Origin: an uncultured Faecalibacterium sp.
GTDB taxonomy: Bacteria > Bacillota > Clostridia > Oscillospirales > Ruminococcaceae
Length of the DNA: 64,000 bases
Reading direction: 5' to 3'
Assembly: GCA_904394215.1 (NCBI GenBank)
Contig: CAJFNF010000002.1
Coordinates: 25,146 to 89,145, forward strand
Made by a program: the position numbers and the translations under genes. The notes under the pieces are model-generated. The model had not been told where the DNA came from. It searched no databases and worked only from the letters and a program-made list of their open reading frames with translations. Within the stretch, counting starts at the first letter, position 1. Each line of letters begins with the position of its first letter. Positions 56,174 to 64,000 of the stretch are shown in pieces.

Positions 56174-56842
56174 ATGAAACAAACTTTGTCTGTGCTGTTC
56201 TGCCTGCTGCTGACGGTTTCCCTGATGGCCGGCTGCGGCTCCAAAGAAAAGGTTGAAGCGGCCCCGGATTCCCGGAGTGAGTCAGCCAGCGCTGCGGAAG
56301 AGAAACCCATGGAACCGGCTGCACCCATCAACGGCAAGGAAAAATATGACATCGACGCCACCTGCTATCAAGAAGGGTTTTACCGGATCGGGCAGGATAT
56401 GCCGGAAGGGGAGTACATGGTCCTGGCCCTGGGAATGATGGGCACCATGCGGCTGGCCGACGATGAGAAAATGGAGGATGACAGCATCCTGATGAGCGAG
56501 GTTTTCACCCATAACACGGTGGTCACTGCCTGTACCGGGGAATTTTTACGGCTGGAATCGGCCATCGCGATCCCCATGGGAGAATGGCCGGCAGAGCTGG
56601 TCATCAGCGTCCCGGAAGACGGCGATGCAGTACTGATGGCAGGCTATGATATCCCGGAAGGAACGTACATCCTATCTCCCAGCAGTCTGGAGCGTTCGGG
56701 CGTCTATGGAGAATATACGATTTTCTATTCCAGCCGGTATGACAAGACTCATAACGTCACCTATGTAAAGGAAGCAACCCCCATCACGCTGGAAAAAGGC
56801 GAGTATCTCTGGATCAACCACTGCCGGCTTGAGGCAGCCTAG
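56174..56842 (+). CDS. lipoprotein with two PEGEY-type repeats
   Basis: Lipobox SLMAGCGS; YRIGQDMPEGEYMVLA and AGYDIPEGTYILSP. Confidence 0.8.
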   Translation: MKQTLSVLFCLLLTVSLMAGCGSKEKVEAAPDSRSESASAAEEKPMEPAAPINGKEKYDIDATCYQEGFYRIGQDMPEGEYMVLALGMMGTMRLADDEKMEDDSILMSEVFTHNTVVTACTGEFLRLESAIAIPMGEWPAELVISVPEDGDAVLMAGYDIPEGTYILSPSSLERSGVYGEYTIFYSSRYDKTHNVTYVKEATPITLEKGEYLWINHCRLEAA

Positions 56843-56987
56843 TCTTTCGGCCCATGGAAGCAAAGTGCTTCTATGCAAAACGATGAACTTTTTTGTGAAG
56901 TCTGCCCGGGCAGCCGTGGTTGTTCAGCAGGCGTATTTGTGTTAGTATAGAAAAAACTCCAAACCGGGTAAAAAGGAGGAATTCAAA

Positions 56988-58502
56988 ATGAAAAAGATCC
57001 TTGCATGGTGTCTGGCCGCCGCCCTTGTTTTGCCGCTGGCTGCCTGCGGCAAAGGTGAGCCGGCGCAATCGGCGGCCGGCAGACCGGCGGCCCCGGCTTC
57101 TTCGGCCGTTTCGGAAGCCGAAAGCCAGCCCGAAAGCGAACCTGAAAGCCATCCTGCCTCCAGCGCGGCTTCTTCGGAGGAAGAGAATGCGGCCTCTTCC
57201 GAAGCAGAGGAGGAAAACGCTTCGGCAGCTTCTGAGAATACTCCGGCCCTGCCGGCGGATACAGTGGCCCTGCAGGGCGGCCCGGCCCAGGTGGAAGCCA
57301 TGACCTTTCCGCTGGGCAAGAAAGTCCAGGTGGAGGTGAACGGTTCCCGGCGGTGGTTTGCCTTCACCACCGGCAGCGGCACCGACTACGAAGTCTGGCT
57401 GGCTCCGGGCGGGCAATACTACAGAACCATTGGCTTTGCCATTTACAACCGGCTGGGCGAACTGGTGTGGGAGTCGGGCACCAACGATGACGGCTCGATT
57501 ACGGTCCGGCAGGTGCAGCTCTCTGCCCAGACCCCCTATTTTGTGTCGGTCGCCCAGGACCCTGGGCACAAGGGCACTGTGACCTTCCGTATGTCGCCGT
57601 TGTCTGAGACAGGCAGCGCATCCTCCGGCATTTCCACGGAAGGGCAGGCCGGGTCCGCCGCCCAATCCCAGAGCACAGGAATTCTGGATCTGGAGGGCGG
57701 GTCTGCCCAGGGCGGGGCTGTGGCGTTCCAGCTGGAACAGATGGTACGGGCAAAAATCAACGGTTCCCGCAAGTGGTTTGCCTTTACCACCGGCAGCGCC
57801 ACCGACTATGAAATCCTGCTGGCCCCGGCGGGGCAGTATTACCGCACCATCGACTTCAGCTTGTACAATGAGATGGGCGATCAGGTGTGGGAGTCGGGTA
57901 CCAACGATGACGGCTCGGTCACGGTCCGGCAGGTGCAGCTCTCTCCGCAGACCACTTATTATGGGGCCATCGAGCAGTTGGCGGGCAACAAGGGCAGTCT
58001 GATTTTCCGGGTCTCCTCCCATATCACCCAGCCGGACACTGCCGCCGAAATCCAGCGGGAGACCGAAACGGTGGAGGAGCTGGTGTTTGATGAACCCTTC
58101 TCCCTGGACGAAACCCAGATCATGTTTGTGTCCAACAAGGCAATCTTCGTGGATGAGGAGGCCGCCAAGGCAGCGCTGGCGCCGGTGGCCGAAGTGATCC
58201 TGGCCCATCCCGACCACCCCATCCTGCTGGCGGGAACCACCGCCACCGACGGTGAACAGGAGTCCTGTGTCCGGCTGTCCAGCCAGCGGGCGGAGGCGGT
58301 CAAGAATCTGCTGGTCAGCGCCTATGACGTGCCGGCAGATCAGCTGTTGACGGTTGGTCTGGGCTATGCGGCGGACCCGTTCCCCCGGGGGCAGGACCGG
58401 GACAGCAAGGGAAACTTTGTGGAGTCGGAGGCAGTGAAAAACCGCAGAGTGGTTGTGCTGGATGCCAATGATCCCACGGCACAGGCAATCCTGAATGCAT
58501 GA
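56988..58502 (+). CDS. lipoprotein with internally duplicated domain and C-terminal OmpA-like domain
   Basis: Lipobox PLAACGKG; Ser/Glu/Ala-rich linker; two repeats (NGSRRWFAFTTGSGTDYEVWLAPGGQYYRTI / NGSRKWFAFTTGSATDYEILLAPAGQYYRTI); OmpA-like SSQRAEAVKNLLVSAYDVPADQLLTVGLGYAADPF..KNRRVVV. Confidence 0.87.
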   Translation: MKKILAWCLAAALVLPLAACGKGEPAQSAAGRPAAPASSAVSEAESQPESEPESHPASSAASSEEENAASSEAEEENASAASENTPALPADTVALQGGPAQVEAMTFPLGKKVQVEVNGSRRWFAFTTGSGTDYEVWLAPGGQYYRTIGFAIYNRLGELVWESGTNDDGSITVRQVQLSAQTPYFVSVAQDPGHKGTVTFRMSPLSETGSASSGISTEGQAGSAAQSQSTGILDLEGGSAQGGAVAFQLEQMVRAKINGSRKWFAFTTGSATDYEILLAPAGQYYRTIDFSLYNEMGDQVWESGTNDDGSVTVRQVQLSPQTTYYGAIEQLAGNKGSLIFRVSSHITQPDTAAEIQRETETVEELVFDEPFSLDETQIMFVSNKAIFVDEEAAKAALAPVAEVILAHPDHPILLAGTTATDGEQESCVRLSSQRAEAVKNLLVSAYDVPADQLLTVGLGYAADPFPRGQDRDSKGNFVESEAVKNRRVVVLDANDPTAQAILNA

Positions 58503-58591
58503 TGGTTCCCGGGCGGTGACTGCAAATCGGAATCCGACGGGAGATCCCATCATGCCGGAAGAATCCAAAGGAACCGCACTGGGGGTTCGCG

Positions 58592-58621
58592 ACACGAGAC
58601 TTTGGATCCAAAGTCTCGTGT
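58592..58621. repeat. 30-bp perfect loopless palindrome
   Basis: acacgagactttggatccaaagtctcgtgt. Confidence 0.9.
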
Positions 58622-58718
58622 GTTATACCTTTGTGCAGCAGACGGCAGCTGCGTGGGGCAGTTCCGCTCTGCTTTCCTGACAACAAGGTTGCCCCTGCAG
58701 GGCAGCAGAAACGACAAA

Positions 58719-58764
58719 GAAAGGCTGACAGTTTGTGCCTAAAAGCACAGGCTGCCAGCCTTTT
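58719..58764. terminator. intrinsic terminator
   Basis: aaaggctgacagtttgtgc..gcacaggctgccagcctttt. Confidence 0.65.
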
Positions 58765-58892
58765 GCTGATAACGATTAAAATAAAATCACCCTGTTATAA
58801 TTGCACCTACAAAGCTTGGATCTTTAAATGCTGGATGGTGAAAGTGAGATGAGCGCCCGGCTCAGCCGGCAGGGCAGGAACCTGCCCTTGAT

Positions 58893-61800
58893 TTAGTTGC
58901 AAAGGGTATCTTTGGCGAGGACATCCCGGCGGCTCGGGTCCACCACAAAGCTGACGCCCGCCATCTTGTCCAGCAGGGCGTCTGCATCGTGGGCCAGCTT
59001 GTACTCCATTTCGTCCCGGTAGAGGGGGATTACCTGGTAGAAGTTGACCTCTTCGCCGCCGGGCAAAACGCAGATCTCGCCGCCTTCCAAGACCACATCC
59101 TGTGGGCCGACGAGGATGGCGGCACAGAGTTCTGTGCCCTCTGCAAAGGGGGACTGCTTGTCCATGGTGTGGCCAAAGCCCAGCCAGGTATCCTCCGCAA
59201 TGGGCAGACGGGCCAGCACTTTCAAAAGGCCGATGGGCCAGTACCACCGCTCATCCTTCAAAGAGTCCTGATCCAGTTTCCAGTCCGGCGGCAGGGCGAT
59301 GGCCAGCTCGGCCCGCTCCAGTTTGTATTCCGCCAGCTCCGCCGGCACATTCATCCGGTGAGCGCCCATACCCATGGTCACCAGGGTGTAATAGTCCCGC
59401 TTCTCAGAGGGCGGCACCATGCAGATGTCCACATGGATGTCAGGGGAGACCAGCTCGTGAAAGACCATCTCCACCGGGCCAAAGGCCTTGCCGATGTGCT
59501 GCTCGATCGCAGACATCTCATCCTCTGAATAAACCTCCGGCGCACTGCTTTTCCTTGAGGACCAGATGGCGTCCGACTTTGTGCCGTCCGGGTTCAGGAA
59601 AAGCTCAAAATAGGCGTTGTCTCCCGGCTGCTGGTAGACAAGGCTGATTCGGTGGTTCTGCTCCACAAACACTGCAGCCAGAGTTCCTTCCGGCTCCCCT
59701 TCGGGTGTGTGGGTCAGCCATTCCCCGCTGTCCAGCTGCTCTTTCAACTGCCCCAGCCAGTCGGTTCCCATCTTGGAGAGCCCGGCTTCGTTCATCCGGA
59801 AAGAGATTTGCACCGGGTGCCCCTGCACCGGGTAGTGAAGGTCGCAGCAGGGGGCGTTTTTCTGGTAATCATGTTGTTCCGGGTGGAACAGCTGGTAAAA
59901 GGCGTCGAGCCCCGCTTCGTCCACCCGAATGCAGGCAATAGAACGCTGTTTGTCATCCGCATCCTTGTCCAGCCCCTGCTGGAGGGTCTGGTCAGCATCG
60001 GGGTTAATCCAATGATATTCCATCTGTTCCAGGGTGGCTCCGGCTTGGATCTCCTGCCGCAAGGTCAGGAACTCGTAATCTTCCGGCTCCAGCTCCAATC
60101 CCTGCCTGACGGCGTCCAGCGCACCTGCTTTATCTCCAAAATGTGCCCGCAACTTGCCTGCCTGCAGCCAGATCCAGGGATAGTCCGGCTCCTCCCGGGC
60201 GCCTTTTTCTGCATAGTCCCGGGCTTCTTCCAGCCGGCCGCAGTACATCAGGGCCACCGAATAGCGGTAGTACCAGGTGGCGCAGCCTGCGGCGTTCTGC
60301 TCCGAATCCTTCATCCACTCTGCCGCTTGATAGTAGTGGATATAGTCGTCAATGTTGTTGCAGGCGAAGGCATACCAAAGGGCGATCTGCAAATCCTGAC
60401 GGGCCTGCTTTTCGCTGAACTTTCTTTCTTCCACGCCGTTTTTGACGAAATCTTCCAGCCAGTGGAGCATTTTCCAGAAGTAGCCGGAAACTCCATCGTC
60501 AAAGGATGCCAGGGTTTGGATATCCTTCGCCGAGAGGAGAGACCCGGTGTCCTCATGGATCTCCGGCTCCGGTTCTTCCTCGTCCAGCAGAGGCACGCCC
60601 CCCACATCCCGCCGGAAGGTGTGGAAATGGGCATAGGGCAGGCCGCTTTCTGCAAAGAATGCCTGTGCCGCTGTCAGCACAGCGGGCAGATCCCAGGCGA
60701 TGAAATCCAGATAGCCGTGGTACAGGCCGTCAGCCCCGCCCAGGAAGGTGACCGCTTCCTCTCCTGCCTCCCGCAGGATAGAATCCCGCAGGTTATCCCG
60801 GAAATCCAGTATGGCCTTGTCCCGGTCCTCGCCGGCAAAACCGGACAGGGGATAGCAGAGGAACCCTGCCGCGATGCCGTCCCGGTGGTATTCGTCCATC
60901 ACATCACTGCGGGCGCTCAGATAGTCGTTGATGAGCACCGGCAGCCGGCAGGTGCCGGTGTAGACATCCAGCCGCCAGTCGGCATCGGGGTCCTGCACCG
61001 GTTCCAGCTCATAGGCGAGATAACTGTTTTCCAGATAGTCGCTGCCCTCCCGCCAGAGGGTGTAGCCCATACTTTTCAGCAGCTGGGGCAGTTCGGAAAG
61101 GAGCCTGGCCGGTTCGTCCTTGGGCTCTGGATCAACATTCAGACCGGCAATCAAGGCGATGGCGGCCACTTCTCCGATGGTTTGATCCACCAGCATCGAG
61201 AGGGCCCACCACACCCGGTCGGCGTCCTCCTGCAGAAGGCCCTTCAGCTTCTCGCAGGAAAGAACCAGGTTTATCTGCTGATGGCCGGTGGGTTCCACCC
61301 ACATCTGGACATCCTCGGCCCGGATTTCGAGGTCCCCGGCCCGCAGCATAAAGCTCTCACAGGGCTGGCGGCCCACCCGGATGTCCCAGTGTTCCAGCAC
61401 CGATGCCGGTGCCTGCTGCTGGAAATACACCAGCGGGAACAGGTGGTGGAGAAGCCCCTCCGGACTGAGCACCAGCTCATATTTTTCCCCCTCGAAGCCC
61501 AGCTCCAGGGAAACATCCGGCAGGGCGGTTTTCAGGGCTTCGCCGCATTTTTCCAGCAGTTCCTCGCCCCGCTGGTGGTCCGGGTCGTTGTCCATGATGT
61601 GCCGCAACTCGGCCTCAATCTGAGCAAATGCAACCCAGGCTTCCTGGGTCCGCTGCCGGAAGTTTTTATCAAACCGGGGCAGGGCCAGATAGTGGCGGCA
61701 GGCGTCGATGTACTGCTGGGTGTCCTGATCGCCGGGGCGGGCTTTCAGGGCCCGTTCGAAGTAACGCAGGGCAGGGCCCTCCTGATCCAGGTAATAGTAG

Positions 61801-62051
61801 GCGGAAGCCATTCGGTAATTCCAGCAGTGATCTTCCCCCAGTTCCTCCTGGTGGGGCTGGAGCAGATCCAGAGCTTTTTGGTAGAGGGGCCGTCCTGCCG
61901 CTCCGATTTCGGCAATGGATATGTAGGCCTTGGCCAGTTCGCTGTCCAGTTCCGGGGTGCGCTCCTCGGCAGGGAGGGCTTCCAGGGTGTCGATTACTTT
62001 CTGAACTTCATTCTGTTCGAACCACAGCTGGCATTGTTTCAGCAGTTCCAT
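58893..62051 (-). CDS. large protein with TPR-like region and C-terminal SUFU (suppressor of fused) domain
   Basis: TPR-like ALRYFERALKARPGDQDTQQYI and LEEARDYAEKGAREEPDYPWIWLQAGKLRAHFGDKAGALDAVRQGLELEP; SUFU-like YYTLVTMGMGAHRMNVPAELAEYKLERAELAIALPPDWKLDQ..WYWPIGLLKVLARLPIAEDTWLGFGHTM. Confidence 0.82.
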   Translation of the reverse strand: MELLKQCQLWFEQNEVQKVIDTLEALPAEERTPELDSELAKAYISIAEIGAAGRPLYQKALDLLQPHQEELGEDHCWNYRMASAYYYLDQEGPALRYFERALKARPGDQDTQQYIDACRHYLALPRFDKNFRQRTQEAWVAFAQIEAELRHIMDNDPDHQRGEELLEKCGEALKTALPDVSLELGFEGEKYELVLSPEGLLHHLFPLVYFQQQAPASVLEHWDIRVGRQPCESFMLRAGDLEIRAEDVQMWVEPTGHQQINLVLSCEKLKGLLQEDADRVWWALSMLVDQTIGEVAAIALIAGLNVDPEPKDEPARLLSELPQLLKSMGYTLWREGSDYLENSYLAYELEPVQDPDADWRLDVYTGTCRLPVLINDYLSARSDVMDEYHRDGIAAGFLCYPLSGFAGEDRDKAILDFRDNLRDSILREAGEEAVTFLGGADGLYHGYLDFIAWDLPAVLTAAQAFFAESGLPYAHFHTFRRDVGGVPLLDEEEPEPEIHEDTGSLLSAKDIQTLASFDDGVSGYFWKMLHWLEDFVKNGVEERKFSEKQARQDLQIALWYAFACNNIDDYIHYYQAAEWMKDSEQNAAGCATWYYRYSVALMYCGRLEEARDYAEKGAREEPDYPWIWLQAGKLRAHFGDKAGALDAVRQGLELEPEDYEFLTLRQEIQAGATLEQMEYHWINPDADQTLQQGLDKDADDKQRSIACIRVDEAGLDAFYQLFHPEQHDYQKNAPCCDLHYPVQGHPVQISFRMNEAGLSKMGTDWLGQLKEQLDSGEWLTHTPEGEPEGTLAAVFVEQNHRISLVYQQPGDNAYFELFLNPDGTKSDAIWSSRKSSAPEVYSEDEMSAIEQHIGKAFGPVEMVFHELVSPDIHVDICMVPPSEKRDYYTLVTMGMGAHRMNVPAELAEYKLERAELAIALPPDWKLDQDSLKDERWYWPIGLLKVLARLPIAEDTWLGFGHTMDKQSPFAEGTELCAAILVGPQDVVLEGGEICVLPGGEEVNFYQVIPLYRDEMEYKLAHDADALLDKMAGVSFVVDPSRRDVLAKDTLCN

Positions 62052-62094
62052 ACGAAATACTCCTTTTCAGCATCTCCTATTTCCTGGCGGCTTC

Positions 62095-62580
62095 TTACTT
62101 TTTGGCAAACTGATTGTTAAAGAATGCAGTGAAGGCATCCAGTTCTTCCTTCTGTTCCAGATAGATATAGAGGCTTTCATCGTCCAGCCATTCATAGGCG
62201 TTGATGGCAATATAGCTGCTGCGGTCGGGATAAATGATGAAGGCATCATTGGGGTATTTGCTGCGATATGCCTTGTGAATTTCATCCCGGCGGTAACAGG
62301 CGGGGCTCCCGCAGCCGGAAAGATCCGGCACGGTGGGGAGAACCACAATGGTCCGGGCATCCTGGTTCCATCCCACAATGAGGTTGCCGATTTTGGTTTT
62401 GCTGCCGTGGACAAAGCCGTAGTTGAAGCGGCTGACATCTTCGGTGTAGCCCACAATCAGCCGGTAAGCATCTCCGTTTTCTACGGCCTGGCAGAACAGC
62501 TGGCGGATCTTCTGCCGGTTTGCATTGCTTTTTTCCATGTCAGGCTGGGGGCCCTGAAACAGTTTGCTGAAAAATCCCAT
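62095..62580 (-). CDS. hypothetical protein
   Basis: MGFFSKLFQGPQPDMEKSNANRQKIRQLFCQAVENGDAYRLIVGY; co-directional with SUFU gene. Confidence 0.72.
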   Translation of the reverse strand: MGFFSKLFQGPQPDMEKSNANRQKIRQLFCQAVENGDAYRLIVGYTEDVSRFNYGFVHGSKTKIGNLIVGWNQDARTIVVLPTVPDLSGCGSPACYRRDEIHKAYRSKYPNDAFIIYPDRSSYIAINAYEWLDDESLYIYLEQKEELDAFTAFFNNQFAKK

Positions 62581-62597
62581 GGTTGTATCCTCCTGGT

Positions 62598-63590
62598 TCA
62601 TTGAAATTTTATTTCTCGATCCACCCGGATCACCGGGCGGAAAAAGTCATAGTCATTGTGGATCTCGTTGTCCTCCCGAACCTCCGGCCTACAGTGAGGA
62701 GAACAGGGCAAATATCCAAGCAGCGGCCCCATACCGCCGCAGATATTGCCGCCGCCGTCGCCGCCGCAGGTGGTCAATGTTTTCCCGTCCACCAGCTCCC
62801 GCTTGTAGGGATCGTAAGCGATGGACAGGCCGAAGAAGTTGGGCTGCTCCATGTCGTATAGCTTGCCCTGCTCTTCCTCGCTTTCAAAGTGGTGCAGATG
62901 CATGGCGTAGTCCAGTCCATCCCCCCAGGGAAACAGGGTGCGGCATCCGCCCCCGGCCAGATAGGCCCACTCGTCCGGTGTGGGGAGGGTGGCTGCCAGC
63001 TCCCATACCAGGGACAGCAGAAATTTCGGGTAGGTCATCCGGTGGCACAGCCACGCCTGCCAGTTATCACCGTTGCGTTCAAAGCGGACCGTTTCGTGGA
63101 TCTCAAAGCTCTGGCCGTCCCGGCCCGCCAACTTCTGCAAAGCATCCAGCCAGTCCGGGTGGGCGGTGATGCGAGGGTCGTTCATGGGTACGCGTTCCCA
63201 GCCGATTTTCTCCAACTTACGGCCCACCAGCATGGGGCCGATGGTCACCTGTCGTACCGGGGTCATACCCTGCCGGAGAAAATTCTCCGCAGTGCCTTCA
63301 TATTCGATTTCCGCAAAAAGATCCGCCAGTTCCTCTAGGTTAGCCTTGTCCATCCCCTGGATAAAGCCCTCCCAGCCAAGGGTTATGGTACCCCCTGGGA
63401 CAAAGACAAACTCCCGGCCCGCTTTTTCAAAGACGCCGGTGGTACAGCTCTGCCCCCAGCGGGAAAAGGCATATAGGTCTTTGAACGTCAAATGATAACG
63501 GGCCGCCAGCGTCTGCATCAGCAGGAGCTTATCGGACAGTTTCAGCCGGTCGAATTGGGGACGAAATAGTTTTTCGTTCATAGCTTTCAC
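62598..63590 (-). CDS. uncharacterised protein with weak SUMF1/FGE-like motifs
   Basis: EFVFVPGGTITLGW and LPTPDEWAYLAGGGCRTLFPWGDG. Confidence 0.7.
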   Translation of the reverse strand: MKAMNEKLFRPQFDRLKLSDKLLLMQTLAARYHLTFKDLYAFSRWGQSCTTGVFEKAGREFVFVPGGTITLGWEGFIQGMDKANLEELADLFAEIEYEGTAENFLRQGMTPVRQVTIGPMLVGRKLEKIGWERVPMNDPRITAHPDWLDALQKLAGRDGQSFEIHETVRFERNGDNWQAWLCHRMTYPKFLLSLVWELAATLPTPDEWAYLAGGGCRTLFPWGDGLDYAMHLHHFESEEEQGKLYDMEQPNFFGLSIAYDPYKRELVDGKTLTTCGGDGGGNICGGMGPLLGYLPCSPHCRPEVREDNEIHNDYDFFRPVIRVDREIKFQ

Positions 63591-63608
63591 CTCACAGCTC
63601 CTGTCATC

Positions 63609-64000
63609 CTATTGAAAAATCCCCAAATATCGTTCCTTTAGTTCCTCCGGCGCTGATTCCACCACTTTCTGACCGCCCTTGGCGCTGGCTTTGCCCCAGA
63701 TCACATAGCAGACCGTTTCCCATGCATATTGCAGCACTTCCTCCGGGCTGGCTTCTGCTCCCTCGGCGGGTTCCTCGTCCTCGTCATCATCGTCATCCTC
63801 GTCGGAGGAAAAACCGCTTGGAACGATCTCGGCCAGGTGGATTTTTGCCTCCAGCAGAGCGTCCAGGCTTTCTGCGTTTGCCATCCACGCGGCATAGTCC
63901 CTGGAATACTTCATGTTCTGCATGGACAGCACCCCACGGACAAATACAGGGACGGTATCGGCGGTAAATCCAAACTGTTTCACATACTCCCGGAGGAATT
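63609..64000 (-). CDS. hypothetical protein with acidic tract, probably extends beyond window
   Basis: Frame open to the window edge (FLREYVKQFGFTADTVPVFVRGV); acidic SSDEDDDDDEDEEP. Confidence 0.65.
   Translation of the reverse strand, partial: FLREYVKQFGFTADTVPVFVRGVLSMQNMKYSRDYAAWMANAESLDALLEAKIHLAEIVPSGFSSDEDDDDDEDEEPAEGAEASPEEVLQYAWETVCYVIWGKASAKGGQKVVESAPEELKERYLGIFQ

Noticed and set aside
59652-62120. 822-aa plus ORF
   Set aside because: Shadow of the TPR-SUFU gene.

Overview
64-kb high-GC window. Taxonomy is inference only: it looks like a gut Firmicute of the Oscillospiraceae/Ruminococcaceae type. Most of it is carbohydrate uptake and hydrolysis: GH13/GH31 alpha-glucosidases, three GH1 phospho-beta-glucosidases with beta-glucoside PTS IIBC genes, a GH32-PTS-GH36 sucrose/raffinose locus, and a sugar ABC transporter without an ATPase. 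Around these are two-component systems, a MacA/MacB-like remnant and a BceRS-BceAB-like module. The signals I rate highest are: (1) a roughly 440-bp array between bceS-like and bceA-like genes, containing three successive hairpins whose arms differ in sequence but stay self-complementary, share a loop core and share an architecture; (2) a predicted membrane-tethered ECF sigma factor with a large extracytoplasmic domain, followed by two lipoprotein genes; (3) an OYE-type ene-reductase as first gene of a beta-glucoside PTS/GH1 operon, near a secreted FMN/FAD reductase; (4) a TPR-SUFU cluster with uncharacterised neighbours at the right edge; (5) several broken genes (MacB deletion fusion, PTS and RpiR single-base frameshifts, MerR in-frame stop, a lysS 3' relic, a methyltransferase relic). 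All calls come from reading the sequence and ORF track; no database search was run.
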